Assembly: GCA_019359235.1 (NCBI GenBank)
Contig: JAHHHT010000045.1
Coordinates: 1-58,876 of the forward strand
Direction: 5' to 3'
Length of the DNA: 58,876 nt
Source of the DNA: Oscillatoria princeps RMCB-10
GTDB lineage: Bacteria > Cyanobacteriota > Cyanobacteriia > Cyanobacteriales > Oscillatoriaceae
Shown here: positions 18,178 through 26,691 of the stretch, piece after piece
How positions within the stretch are numbered: position 1 is the stretch's first letter
Layout of the letters: the number at the start of each line of letters is the position of its first letter
Made by a program: the position numbers and the translations under genes
The notes under the pieces: model-generated
Database searches by the model: none
The model's input: the letters and a program-made list of their open reading frames with translations, nothing else
What the model was told of the DNA's origin: nothing

Positions 18178-18608
18178 GTGCGATTCGTTTAACCTAAATG
18201 GCCACCAAATGGCCAGGGACGGTTAGCTGGGTTCGCCTGAACCTTGACAACTGAGTAGGGATGGTGGTGGTGCGATTCGTTTAGCCCAAACGGAAAACGG
18301 TCTGACTAGACCCGACCGGGGACGAAAGACGAGTCCACAAGACTACGTTGGGATAATGACGATGCGTACAGTGAGCCAAAAGTTGAATCCGTAATTGCCC
18401 GGATGAAATGGGAATGCAAAACCTAGAACGGCTTAGTAGCCATCAAGGCGGTCGTACAGAAAGGAAGGAAAGACCAGCAGTCAAAGCCGAGAGTTGTTAC
18501 CCGGCGTCCGTGACAAGGATAATCTAACTCAGTAGCCGGATGAAGGGAAACTTTCATGTCCAGTTCTGAAGCAGAGGTGGGTGCGGCAACGCACTCATCG
18601 ACTGGAAC
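18178..18608 (+). mobile_element. short ORF-less group II intron (or deletion derivative)
   Basis: The 3' part has a 34-nt domain V (18533-18566): TAGCCGGATGAAG, a GAAA loop, then CTTTCATGTCCAGTTC, including the AGC catalytic triad position. Domain VI follows, with a 10-bp stem around GCAA (GGTGGGTGCG / CGCACTCATC) and a bulged A at 18601, seven bases before an AC end at 18608. The 5' boundary GTGCGATTCGTTTA fits the group II GUGYG start. This 14-mer occurs twice (18178 and 18270), so the true 5' end is uncertain. No reverse transcriptase is present. Total length is about 430 nt, so domains II-IV must be very small or lost. Confidence 0.75.
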
Positions 18609-18648
18609 AAAATACTACCATAAAAAAATCATTCAAAGGGGAAATAGA

Positions 18649-19227
18649 ATGAACATCTACCAAAAACTAGCTCTGGCGCTTGTCGGCTCTAGTTTGAGTT
18701 TAGGCGCGCTCGGCACGATTCCTGCAACTGCCGCTGTCCTCACCTATAATTTTAAGTTTAAGGAGATGAATGGCAGCGACGGATATGGAAGTTTTTCATT
18801 TAACAGCTCTGACCTACAAGGAAAGCCTTATGAGAACGTGAGCTTATTATCTTTCACGTTAAACTTGTGGGGCAATACTTTGACAAAATTGCAGTTTTCA
18901 GGAGGGGGCGTTTATTTCAGGGAAGGAAGTTTTCGAGGATTGAACGGAAGCATCGGTGGTTACGATCAATCCTGTATGAATAGCGCGCCCAACCCGTATG
19001 CGCAGGCATATTGCCAGTTTAGCGGTTCGTTTGGTGCTTACGAGAACTATACAGATCCGAATCAGCCCTATTATGTGTTTATGGGCCATAAAGGCAGAGA
19101 GTCTGTATACTATACGCCGTCTTACGAGCAGGTTCCCGAACCGAGTGCCATAGGGGCATTGCTGGGACTGGGAATTTTTAAATGGAATCAATCGCGCCGG
19201 AAGCAAGTAAATAAAGCTAGCAATTAG
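18649..19227 (+). CDS. PEP-CTERM sorted secreted protein
   Basis: A 192-residue exported protein. The start at 18649 is chosen because AAAGGGGA lies just before it and it opens a signal peptide (NIYQKLALALVGSSLSLGAL ... ATAA). The upstream extension lies in the group II intron. The C-terminus is a standard PEP-CTERM sorting tag: VPEPSAIGALLGLGIF then a basic tail WNQSRRKQ, recognised by an exosortase (not encoded in this window). The middle is a beta-rich domain of unknown function with a cysteine pair (QSCMNS and AYCQF). The protein likely ends up outside the cell or in the envelope. Confidence 0.85.
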   Translation: MNIYQKLALALVGSSLSLGALGTIPATAAVLTYNFKFKEMNGSDGYGSFSFNSSDLQGKPYENVSLLSFTLNLWGNTLTKLQFSGGGVYFREGSFRGLNGSIGGYDQSCMNSAPNPYAQAYCQFSGSFGAYENYTDPNQPYYVFMGHKGRESVYYTPSYEQVPEPSAIGALLGLGIFKWNQSRRKQVNKASN

Positions 19228-19269
19228 CATTCGGCGATTGAAAATAGACAGTTGGGCGATCGCTGCTGA

Positions 19270-19386
19270 ACGTCAGTTCTGCTGCCGGCAGATCGGACGT
19301 TGAGTGGCGAGGAGATTGCTTTAGGAATTCCAGCACAGTCGATTCACTGGTTTGATCTGCGCACTGGCGACCGGCTGAAGTTTTGA
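19270..19386 (+). pseudogene. C-terminal remnant of an unidentified protein
   Basis: Directly after a TGA (19267) one frame reads as natural protein sequence to a TGA at 19384. It includes the block GEEIALGIPAQSIHWFDLRT followed by GDRLKF. There is no start codon or ribosome-binding site. It looks like the last 35 residues of a decayed gene. I cannot name the family. Confidence 0.3.
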
Positions 19387-19440
19387 GGGGCAGAAACCGG
19401 GTTTCGCCGAAGTTACCCGGTTTCTCCGGTTTCTCTGCGG

Positions 19441-20463
19441 CTAACTCAAGCGTTCTTCCAGCAAGTCACTCACCTGTTCCAAAAAGCGCCAAGCAACCAG
19501 CAATTGAGCGAATTCAGTCGCAGAAACCTGTTCGCGCTCCCGCTTGAGAATTGCTTGCTCTATGGGAATGCCGGTGAAATCGACAATGTGCCGCTCTAGC
19601 TCCGCAATAGTCTGCTGCGACAGCACGCCGTCGATGTGTATAATCATAACATTTCGCCCCCAGTAAGTGCAGGGAACTGCTGTCAGCAAGAAGGGCGGCT
19701 GGTTGGCGTTCAGCATCGCCGCCAAGTCAAATGGCAGGGGCAAAGTGGGCAGGGGTGCGGGTGCCGGCACGACAATCAGTTCTACTTTATAATACCCCTC
19801 CGGCAGCTGGCCGGTGAACTCGTGGCGGGAAAATTCTTTCAGCCGGCTGTTAAAAATTTTAATCACAACATCGGCACTCGTCTTTTGGAAATCCAGCCAC
19901 CGCTTGTAAGCGGCTTCCCGCTTCAGCATCTCCTCCACGAGCGTCTCAGCGCGGTGTCCCCGGCGCTTCACGTCGCGCTCAAATTTCCACTGCCACTTGA
20001 CATCGTGATCGGGGTCAACATAGATGCTGAAATCCAGCAGCGGCAGTAATTCGGGATAGAGAGCGTGCAATCCTTCTACAATGATAATGGGCTTGGGGGC
20101 GAAGGGCACCGGCGGGTCAAAAAAGCCGGTGGCGTGGTTGTAAATCGGAACGTCTACTGTTTTCCCCTGTTTCAGCTGGGTTAAGTGTTCCCGCAGCAAA
20201 TCCAGATGGTTGGCTTCGGGATCTAGCGGCAAGCGCCCGCTGGTTTTTCTTTGCTCACGGTCTTCTTTATGATACCCGTCCATTGCGATCGTGTCAACAA
20301 TGTCAGTACCGATAAGCCGGCGGATGCCGTCGCTGTAGGTGGTTTTGCCGCTGCCACTGTCGCCGGCGACGCCAATGATAACAGGAGAGCGCAGCTGGGA
20401 AAGCTGCGAGCGCAGAGTAATGCAAGCCGGCTGGTTGCTAGGTGTTGGTTCGATGGTTTGCAT
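19441..20463 (-). CDS. phosphoribulokinase/uridine-kinase superfamily protein
   Basis: A 340-residue P-loop kinase. Walker A is GVAGDSGSGKTT (about residues 31-42). It has MDGYHKEDREQRKTSG in place of the canonical PRK CLDDYH region, then LDPEANHLDLLREHL and PIYNHATGFFDPP, and the Walker-B-like PIIIVEGLHALYPEL. These are PRK-family motifs, but the C-terminal 130 residues differ from Calvin-cycle PRK, so this is the cyanobacterial PRK paralogue of unknown substrate. The tail (VSATEFAQLLVAWRFLEQVS) is helical. The gene is monocistronic or follows the next minus-strand gene, from which it is separated by a palindromic repeat. Confidence 0.88.
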   Translation of the reverse strand: MQTIEPTPSNQPACITLRSQLSQLRSPVIIGVAGDSGSGKTTYSDGIRRLIGTDIVDTIAMDGYHKEDREQRKTSGRLPLDPEANHLDLLREHLTQLKQGKTVDVPIYNHATGFFDPPVPFAPKPIIIVEGLHALYPELLPLLDFSIYVDPDHDVKWQWKFERDVKRRGHRAETLVEEMLKREAAYKRWLDFQKTSADVVIKIFNSRLKEFSRHEFTGQLPEGYYKVELIVVPAPAPLPTLPLPFDLAAMLNANQPPFLLTAVPCTYWGRNVMIIHIDGVLSQQTIAELERHIVDFTGIPIEQAILKREREQVSATEFAQLLVAWRFLEQVSDLLEERLS

Positions 20464-20559
20464 GAGATTGTCGCTTGATAAGTAGGTTTTTTCAACTTAA
20501 ATTTTGCCGCATTTTCAAGAATCGGGAGGCTGTCCCGGGGAACCAGAAACCGGGGAACT

Positions 20560-20592
20560 AGAAACCGGGTTTCTTTAAGAAACCCGGTTTCT
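20560..20592 (-). repeat. AGAAACCSGGTTTCT palindrome between two minus-strand genes
   Basis: A perfect 15-bp inverted repeat (20560-20574 and 20578-20592) with a 3-base loop, identical in design to the element at 9147-9179. It lies just after the stop of the isocitrate-lyase-like gene and may act as its terminator. A partial copy lies 20 bases away on the other side (near 20545). Confidence 0.8.
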
Positions 20593-20675
20593 TAATCCAC
20601 TCCCCAGAACCCCGGCATCTTTGCTATGCTTGTAGAGACGAGATTTAGTGCCGGAAACCAGGTTTCTCAGATCGC

Positions 20676-21545
20676 TCAATTTCCCACTTTGAACTGTTGC
20701 TCCAAGCGGCGATATTCGGGAACGCCAATGATTGTCTCGAATTCCTGGAAGTTCAGCAAATCCGAGAAACCGGCGGTGGTGCCGTGTTTTTTCAGGTAGC
20801 GGAAGCAAGCAGCCATTGCTTTGGTTGCGGAAAACAAGCCGGCAAGCGGGAACACCGCTATTTTATAGCCGAGTTCCTGCAACTCCCTGGCTGTGAGTAG
20901 GGGTGTTTTGCCGCCTTCTATCATATTAGCGAATAGGGGGACGTCTGGGAAGGCAGCTGCTATGGCTTTCAAGTCTTCAACGGATTGAGGCGCTTCTATG
21001 AATACGATATCCGCACCGGCTTCACAATACGCCCGCCCCCGGCGAATTGCTTCTTCTAAGCCCAGCGGGGCGCGGGCGTCGGTGCGCCCAATAATTACTA
21101 AGCCGCTGTCGCCTCGGGCGTGGACGGCAGCTTTGATTTTTTCGACATGTTCTTCGGCGGGGATGACGCGCTTGCCTTCAAAGTGGCCGCATTTTTTGGG
21201 CCATTCTTGGTCTTCCAGGATGATGCCGGCGACACCCAGCTGCACGGCATCGGTGACGGTGCGGATCACATTGAGGGGGTTGCCATAGCCGGTGTCGATG
21301 TCGGCGACCAGGGGGGTGCTGACCGATTGAACAATTCGCCCAACGCTGTAGAGCATTTCGGTTGCGGTGAGGAAACCGTAGTCGGGGCGTCCGAGGGTGG
21401 AGCCGGAAATGCCGAATCCGCTAGTGAAGACAACCTCGAATCCCAGCTGTTCGACCAGCTGTGCGCCAATGCAGTCGTAGACGCCGGGAAGTACGAGGAT
21501 TTCTGGGCGTTCCAGTATTTGCCGGAGTTTTTGGGCTTGGGACAT
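20676..21545 (-). CDS. isocitrate lyase / PEP phosphonomutase superfamily protein
   Basis: A 289-residue TIM-barrel enzyme. It has TSGFGISGSTLGRPDYGFLT, the metal-binding VADIDTGYGNP (Asp pair), the active-site loop ILEDQEWPKKCGHFEGKRVI with the catalytic KKCGH cysteine, IIGRTDAR, and ADIVFIEAPQS. Members include methylisocitrate lyase, carboxy-PEP phosphonomutase and oxaloacetate hydrolase/decarboxylase. The KKCGH loop favours a C-C lyase such as a methylisocitrate-lyase-like activity. No methylcitrate-cycle genes are nearby, so the substrate is open. Confidence 0.9.
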   Translation of the reverse strand: MSQAQKLRQILERPEILVLPGVYDCIGAQLVEQLGFEVVFTSGFGISGSTLGRPDYGFLTATEMLYSVGRIVQSVSTPLVADIDTGYGNPLNVIRTVTDAVQLGVAGIILEDQEWPKKCGHFEGKRVIPAEEHVEKIKAAVHARGDSGLVIIGRTDARAPLGLEEAIRRGRAYCEAGADIVFIEAPQSVEDLKAIAAAFPDVPLFANMIEGGKTPLLTARELQELGYKIAVFPLAGLFSATKAMAACFRYLKKHGTTAGFSDLLNFQEFETIIGVPEYRRLEQQFKVGN

Positions 21546-21707
21546 GAATTGTAGGGGTTGGTTTTACTAGACTATTTTCATATTTAATCAAAGTCTGTAG
21601 CCGCTGTAAGTGATTTATGAAAATAATGTTTTTCAATAAACCGCAAAGAATCTCACAGATCGTTTCTACCTGCTATATAGCGCATCTAAATCCTTCGTGT
21701 AAATTTC

Positions 21708-21740
21708 AGAACCCCGGTTTCTTAAAGAAACCGGGGTTCT
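21708..21740. repeat. AGAACCCCGGTTTCTT palindrome variant
   Basis: An inverted repeat AGAACCCCGGTTTCTT-A-AAGAAACCGGGGTTCT, in which both arms carry the matching CC/GG change relative to the common form. The paired change keeps the stem intact. Confidence 0.75.
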
Positions 21741-21776
21741 GGGCCCCCAGCGGTTGCGCCCATCATTTAGACTTGC

Positions 21777-21882
21777 TATAGCAGTAGCCACTTAGATTAG
21801 GACGTAGGACAGGCGTCTCGCCTGTCCCTATCCCTACTAGCAAGTGAGATGCCTTGTCCTAAACTGACTGTCTATTACTATA
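21777..21882 (+). repeat. MITE-like element, copy 2 (106 bp)
   Basis: Same length and orientation as the copy at 2809-2914, with scattered point differences. Ends are TATAGCAGTAGCCACTTAGA and TATTACTATA; the central GGACAGGCG-TCT-CGCCTGTCC hairpin is unchanged. It lies in a gene-free gap of about 480 bp downstream of the internally duplicated protein gene. Confidence 0.85.
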
Positions 21883-22029
21883 TATATAAAGCAGCGAACC
21901 GCGTCAAGCCCCTAGGCTGCAATCGTCTGGGGTTGAGATAAAAAAAGCGGTCGCCCTTCTCTCGGGATCTCGCCTCGCACGGGAAGGGTTTCCGCTGATT
22001 TTTGTCTGTAGCGAATTGCCCAATGTCAA

Positions 22030-22554
22030 TCAAGCGGCGGGCACCGCCAGGCCGAACGAGTACATGTAGCTTTCTAGTGTCGCAACGTTCTGATCGTAGG
22101 CAGAGTAGTCACCTAGTGAAACACCCTGACTCTGTACAAAAAATTGGAACGGCAAATTTCTCACACCGAAAAACGTCAGGAATCCGTCTGGCTGAAGGCT
22201 ATCTCCGTTCAAACCAATTGCCCAGTACCGCTCTTTGTAACTCTTCAGTTCATCGATTATACCGCTGCAGGCTTGCGCCTCCTGAACGCGCACACTGTCG
22301 ATATAGTTTTCCAGGGTAGAGATATTGATATCGTAAGCGGATGGGTCGCCTATGGAAGCGTAGTTGCGCAGGTAATAATTGAACGGTAGATTGCGCTCTA
22401 AAAAGAATTTCAGGAATCCATCTGGCTGTAAAGTATCTCCGTTAATGCCAATGGCCCAGTTGCGACTCTTGTAATTATTAAGTTCAGCAATAGTCGCCTG
22501 AGCTGCTTCGATCTCTTGTTTGGGGAGAATTCCTACTTGTGGCAGTTGCGTCAT
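22030..22554 (-). CDS. protein of unknown function with two tandem ~76-residue repeats
   Basis: Unrecognised. The 174-residue protein is an internal duplication: residues about 15-88 and 92-168 align well. Each repeat has a helix ending in a YK-S/E-R motif, then WAIG(I/L)NGD(T/S)LQPDGFL, FF..RNLPF, and (S)(I/L)GD.SAYD.N..TLE.Y. There is no signal peptide, membrane segment or catalytic motif. The strong conservation of NGD.LQPDGFL in both repeats suggests a binding site present twice. It is flanked by MITE copies and separated from the glucan lyase operon by about 850 bp. Confidence 0.8.
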   Translation of the reverse strand: MTQLPQVGILPKQEIEAAQATIAELNNYKSRNWAIGINGDTLQPDGFLKFFLERNLPFNYYLRNYASIGDPSAYDINISTLENYIDSVRVQEAQACSGIIDELKSYKERYWAIGLNGDSLQPDGFLTFFGVRNLPFQFFVQSQGVSLGDYSAYDQNVATLESYMYSFGLAVPAA

Positions 22555-22668
22555 ATAAAATCTTGTCCAAAGAGTGATAATTTGAATTGAAAGCCGAGCG
22601 CTTCAATTCAGCAATGGGTTGGGCCGTAACTGGGCCCACCGGCTAAAAGTAAAGAGGCTCGGCTGTTC

Positions 22669-22728
22669 TTTCTATATAGTAGACGATTTCACAGGGGAGT
22701 GTCTGACTTTTTGGAGTTAGAGGCTTTT
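22669..22728 (+). repeat. left copy of a ~60-bp sequence repeated at both sides of the glucan lyase block
   Basis: The shared core is GACGATTTCACAGGG followed by AGT.T.TGACTTTTT and GAGTTAG. It matches 29901-29962 in the same orientation with only a handful of differences. It lies downstream of the glucan lyase gene. The identity of the element is unknown to me; it may be an IS end. Confidence 0.7.
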
Positions 22729-23028
22729 TTTTACAGACCGGCGGCTGCCGGCTCGCATCTGGGCCATTTTATTGAATCAAGGGATTCTCCCCCTCCCACT
22801 CTCTCACTCATTCTTACCCATATCTTCAGTAGGGTGGGTTCCGCTTTGCGGAACCCACCTATAAGCCTTGCGGCTCCAGACGCGATAAATCAGACGCGAC
22901 AAATCAGACGCGATAAATCAGACGCGATTTATCGCCTCTCCACAAGAGAGCCGCCCCGCACCCGAAGCACTCCTGCCTGTAGCGGTTAATTCACTGGCTT
23001 GAATCTAAAACAGATCATACCCAGTTGA

Positions 23029-23158
23029 TATAGCAGTGCACAGTCAGTTTAGGACAGGGCATCTCACTTGTTAGTAGGAACAGGGACAGGCGTTAGCGTA
23101 GCGGCGCGTACTGAGGGAACGCCTGTCCTACGTCCTAACCTAAGTGGCTACTGCTATA
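23029..23158 (-). repeat. MITE-like element, copy 3 (130 bp, inverted)
   Basis: Opposite orientation to the copies at 2809 and 21777, with the same termini (TATAGCAGT... and ...CTACTGCTATA). Its central hairpin loop is enlarged by about 24 bp (GTTAGCGTAGCGGCGCGTAC region), so the element is longer. Confidence 0.8.
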
Positions 23159-23241
23159 TAGATAGTATTTCTGGCTCTCCGAGAAAAGGCTTTCCTGCCT
23201 TTTTTCAATCCAAAATCCAAAATATAAAATCTAAAATTGCG

Positions 23242-23284
23242 ATAAAAACCCTACAGCCCGGTCAAACCGGCAGCTGTAGGGTTT
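23242..23284 (-). terminator. rho-independent terminator of the glucan lyase gene
   Basis: A perfect 12-bp stem, AAACCCTACAGC / GCTGTAGGGTTT (23246-23257 with 23273-23284), with a 15-base loop. On the minus strand it is followed by TTTTT. It lies 120 bp after the stop codon of the glucan lyase gene. Confidence 0.8.
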
Positions 23285-23406
23285 CCGTCAGTTTCACTGG
23301 CCAATCAAGTTGGTGTTAGGGGTCTGCCACCCCAGAAAGCCCACAAAGGAGTCTGGAAAAATGGCACCAGCCCACCGGCTGACTGGCACTGAACACTGTC
23401 AAGTTA

Positions 23407-26400
23407 TTAGGCGTTGTATTCTGCCTTGATTTCGATGCGCGAGCTGCGGTCGAACACTTTGACGAAACTGGTGTTGATGTTGGGGTTGTAGTACCAGGCA
23501 TTGCTGGTGGAACCGCTGAGCTTATGCGCCAGTTCGTCAGGGGAGACGCCTGCGATCTCGTCAAGCTTTTGCCCGTCTATGGTCACGCTCTTCAAGCAAC
23601 CAGAGCTGCCTTTGGGCTCCCACGGGTCGTGCAGGATTGCCACGAAGAAAAATTCTTCCTTGGGCGTATACTTGTCGTGTTTGCGCTCCACAGTAATCAG
23701 GCGAGTTGAGCCAGTTTTGCTGTGCTTGATCTCTACCTCGCGATATTCGCTGTTCGCCAGGTCATCCCCGTCGTACACCACCGATTCCGCCGGCTCAGAA
23801 GCGCGGCTGATGCCGTCATCCAAATACATGGTGTATTGCCCGCTCGCACCAGGATAGATGTTCAGCGTTATGGGATTGAGCAGACCTTTGCTGTTCCGCT
23901 CTCCCACATACTGCTCAACCTCAATCATGGGGATGATAGCGCCCCATCGCACGAAGATGGGAACGATAAAAGGAATGTGATTGGGGTCGCCAGAAAGGTG
24001 CGCATCAAACTGGCGTATCGTAGTGCCGCCCTCATAAGCCTCACCGAGCGGCTGTTTGTTGTCCTTAAAAGTGTACCAGTTGCTGCCAGTAGGCAGATAG
24101 ACATCCCGCTTGCCGTAGCCGTTCGCCGGTGACTGCGGATCGAGAACTGGAGCGACGAGGATATCGTGCCGGAGGAAGAACTGGTCGTCGAGGAAGGCGA
24201 TCTTGTCATTGTAGATTGCCTTATCCTTTGGATCGTTCAGGAACATAGGCCGGCAGATGGGCAAGCCATCGAATGTGTTCTCAAACATGGCGTCATAGAA
24301 AACCTGCATCAGCCGGTACCGCAATTCAATGTAATACTTGCAGGCCGGCAAAACTGCGCGGTACAAATCTTGCGGTTGCGGCAGGGGCTTGTGCTGTTCG
24401 CGGAACCATTCTTCGTACATGAAGATTTCTTGGAACTGTTTCCGCCCTTTGCGCATGTAGTGATTGCGGAACCAGGGCAGGAAAGCTCCCGCAGCGACCC
24501 AGCGGATCATCAGTTCAGGACCGACCCACTGTTGCTCGTCGTTTTCTTGTTCAAAGCCCCCAATATCTTGCCCGTTCATAGTCACGCCGGAGATGCCGAC
24601 TGACAGAGCTTGGGACACGTTCATCTTGAGGAAATCCCAAGTGGAAGAGTTGTCGCCCGTCCACAGTGCGGCAAAGCGGTGAGCGCCGGTGAAACTGCCG
24701 CGCCCAACGATGAAGTTACGGTCAGTGCGCCGCTTTCCTGCTTTTTCTGGACCGGCCTGCTCTGAGTATACAAAGTTGTTGAGGCCCTGGTAAGTGGCTT
24801 TGTGGAGGTTGTAGGAATACAAGTTCCACACCTTGATAGCCGGCGTCAGTTTGGGTTCGTCTCCCGAGATAGAATCGTCGGTCACCTTCAATCGGAAGGG
24901 GAAGCCGCGCATATCCCCACGGCGGGAACGGATAGCAGGTGTTGTCATGTCCTGCCAAACCATTTCCAGGCCCATATCAAAGAGGTATTGATATTGCTTG
25001 CCCCACCACCGGCGCACGTCAGGCCGGCCAAAATCGGGGTAATGACCGGGCGTACCCATTTCCGCTCCCGTAATTCGGTCATTTCCGTAGTACACTTCCC
25101 CGATATAAGGCTCGCCTTTATTGGCGTTGTGTTCCGGGTCGTATGCGAAGAAAACGCTTTCCTGCCCTGGAGGATCGTAATTCTGGTAGCTGTAACCTTT
25201 ATTAAGGTCTTCAGGGTTGTTCAGATCGAGATCGCCGAAGTAGCGCTGATCTTTTACAAAATAGCCCTGATCGCGCCCTTCGGTGTAGGTTGAGTAGAAC
25301 GGCTCCTTTCGGCTAATAATTGGCGTAATGTTGGTGCTGCACTTCACCCCCAGGGATTTTAAGTAATCAAACATCCCTTTCGGATCGGGGAACTTGTTTG
25401 TATCAATCGTGAAGGTGTGGTAGTTATTCTGTACGTCCACATCCACATGCAGGCCGTCGAGCGGAATTTGGTAGTCGCGATGTTTGCGAACGCACCATTC
25501 CAGATCCCCCCGATTTTCATACCCATAGCACCCTTGGTGATATCCCAAGGCCCACCGGGGTTTTAGCCGCGAGCGTCCGACAATCTCAGTAAAGCTGTCT
25601 ACAAGTTCGGCAGGAGTGTCCGCCATGAAGAAATAGTAGTCAAGGTCGCCGTAGCGAGTACCGACCATATAGCGGCTGGAGTTGTAGAAGCCAATATCCA
25701 TCAGCACTTGACCGCGATTGTCAACGTACATGCCGGTGACACAATCTTTTTCAGGAACTCCGTTAAATTCAATGAAAAACGGTTCCGAGTGGTACATCGG
25801 TTCCCGCACGTCCAGAGGTCCGTAGTTATAGACCTGCCGGTACCGCATGTTATCGAAATTGAAATAGTTGAGCTGCGCGGTATTGCGGCAGAGTGAATAG
25901 CCACCTTGTTCGCCAAAGCCGATATACTTAGCCGGTGCGGGTTTCTTGACAAGCTGGATAATAGAATAATCGTCATTCCCGTTGGGAACGAATACTATGC
26001 CCGGTTGTGCCGTCTCCCAGACCTTAAAGCTGCTCCCGTCAGGCTCGCAATTTATCACCTCGATCTTGAAGGGCTCTTTGGTGAGAACCACTTGCATGAC
26101 AGATTCGTTATTCTGCCGCTTTTTCGTAGTTAGTACGCAGCCCTTACCACCCTCTAGGTCTTTCGGTTCTATGTAGAACTGTTCATCTCCCTGCTGGACT
26201 GTATTCTTTAAGTCTTGGAAGGTGTCCCGCACCACCGACCGGGTGTTGTTACGAGTGTAATCATTGGCGAGTTTTTTCGGGTTGAAACGAACCCGGAAGG
26301 TATCATTCTGCACGAACTGGAGCAGCATGGCGCAGAAACTGCCATCGCTCTTTTCAAACTCGATTACCAGCGCTTGTTCTTCGGCCTTGAATTGATAAGA

Positions 26401-26496
26401 AGAGACTTTCTTAAGGGTCTGCCAGTTTTTGATGTCGTTGAAATATTCTTCGACGGTAACGAACTTGTAAGCAGGTGTTAGCTGTGGACCTGACAT
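23407..26496 (-). CDS. GH31 alpha-1,4-glucan lyase (exo-lytic, 1,5-anhydrofructose-forming)
   Basis: A 1029-residue GH31 protein, close in length to red-algal and fungal glucan lyases, which cut glucose from the non-reducing end of glycogen or starch by elimination and release 1,5-anhydro-D-fructose. The nucleophile motif reads MVWQDMTTP (Asp516) instead of the W-x-DMNE of hydrolases. This QDMT form is what I recall from the lyases. The acid/base site is WTGDNSSTW (Asp615), with GVTMNGQDIGGF after it. N-terminal galactose-mutarotase-like and C-terminal beta domains (VAPVLDPQSP, YLDDG) are present. There is no signal peptide, so it is cytosolic and probably acts on glycogen. A GAGAGG ribosome-binding site precedes the ATG. 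A lytic rather than hydrolytic activity is inference from motif and neighbours. Confidence 0.88.
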   Translation of the reverse strand: MSGPQLTPAYKFVTVEEYFNDIKNWQTLKKVSSYQFKAEEQALVIEFEKSDGSFCAMLLQFVQNDTFRVRFNPKKLANDYTRNNTRSVVRDTFQDLKNTVQQGDEQFYIEPKDLEGGKGCVLTTKKRQNNESVMQVVLTKEPFKIEVINCEPDGSSFKVWETAQPGIVFVPNGNDDYSIIQLVKKPAPAKYIGFGEQGGYSLCRNTAQLNYFNFDNMRYRQVYNYGPLDVREPMYHSEPFFIEFNGVPEKDCVTGMYVDNRGQVLMDIGFYNSSRYMVGTRYGDLDYYFFMADTPAELVDSFTEIVGRSRLKPRWALGYHQGCYGYENRGDLEWCVRKHRDYQIPLDGLHVDVDVQNNYHTFTIDTNKFPDPKGMFDYLKSLGVKCSTNITPIISRKEPFYSTYTEGRDQGYFVKDQRYFGDLDLNNPEDLNKGYSYQNYDPPGQESVFFAYDPEHNANKGEPYIGEVYYGNDRITGAEMGTPGHYPDFGRPDVRRWWGKQYQYLFDMGLEMVWQDMTTPAIRSRRGDMRGFPFRLKVTDDSISGDEPKLTPAIKVWNLYSYNLHKATYQGLNNFVYSEQAGPEKAGKRRTDRNFIVGRGSFTGAHRFAALWTGDNSSTWDFLKMNVSQALSVGISGVTMNGQDIGGFEQENDEQQWVGPELMIRWVAAGAFLPWFRNHYMRKGRKQFQEIFMYEEWFREQHKPLPQPQDLYRAVLPACKYYIELRYRLMQVFYDAMFENTFDGLPICRPMFLNDPKDKAIYNDKIAFLDDQFFLRHDILVAPVLDPQSPANGYGKRDVYLPTGSNWYTFKDNKQPLGEAYEGGTTIRQFDAHLSGDPNHIPFIVPIFVRWGAIIPMIEVEQYVGERNSKGLLNPITLNIYPGASGQYTMYLDDGISRASEPAESVVYDGDDLANSEYREVEIKHSKTGSTRLITVERKHDKYTPKEEFFFVAILHDPWEPKGSSGCLKSVTIDGQKLDEIAGVSPDELAHKLSGSTSNAWYYNPNINTSFVKVFDRSSRIEIKAEYNA

Positions 26497-26691
26497 TAAA
26501 AAACCTCTCGTAATAGTGAACGAACTTCTTGGCGAGACTGACTGAGGTGTGGCAACCTGAACTCCCTAACCCGAACTCCTCAGGATTGAGTCGCGCAATC
26601 CCTTGGAGCCAAGGACAGAGGAAGTGACGGGTACTGGCGATCGGGCTCTCAAACCTTAGTTTGCGATCTCCCTCAGATAGAGTTGCTGAGT

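Noticed and set aside
18556-18648. Upstream extension of the PEP-CTERM protein into the intron
   Set aside because: The extra 31 residues are encoded by intron domains V and VI; the start at 18649 has its own ribosome-binding site and begins the signal peptide.
23407-26496. Ordinary alpha-glucosidase assignment for the GH31 protein
   Set aside because: Possible from the fold alone, but the QDMTTP motif in place of DMNE and the adjacent AUDH-like genes favour glucan lyase.
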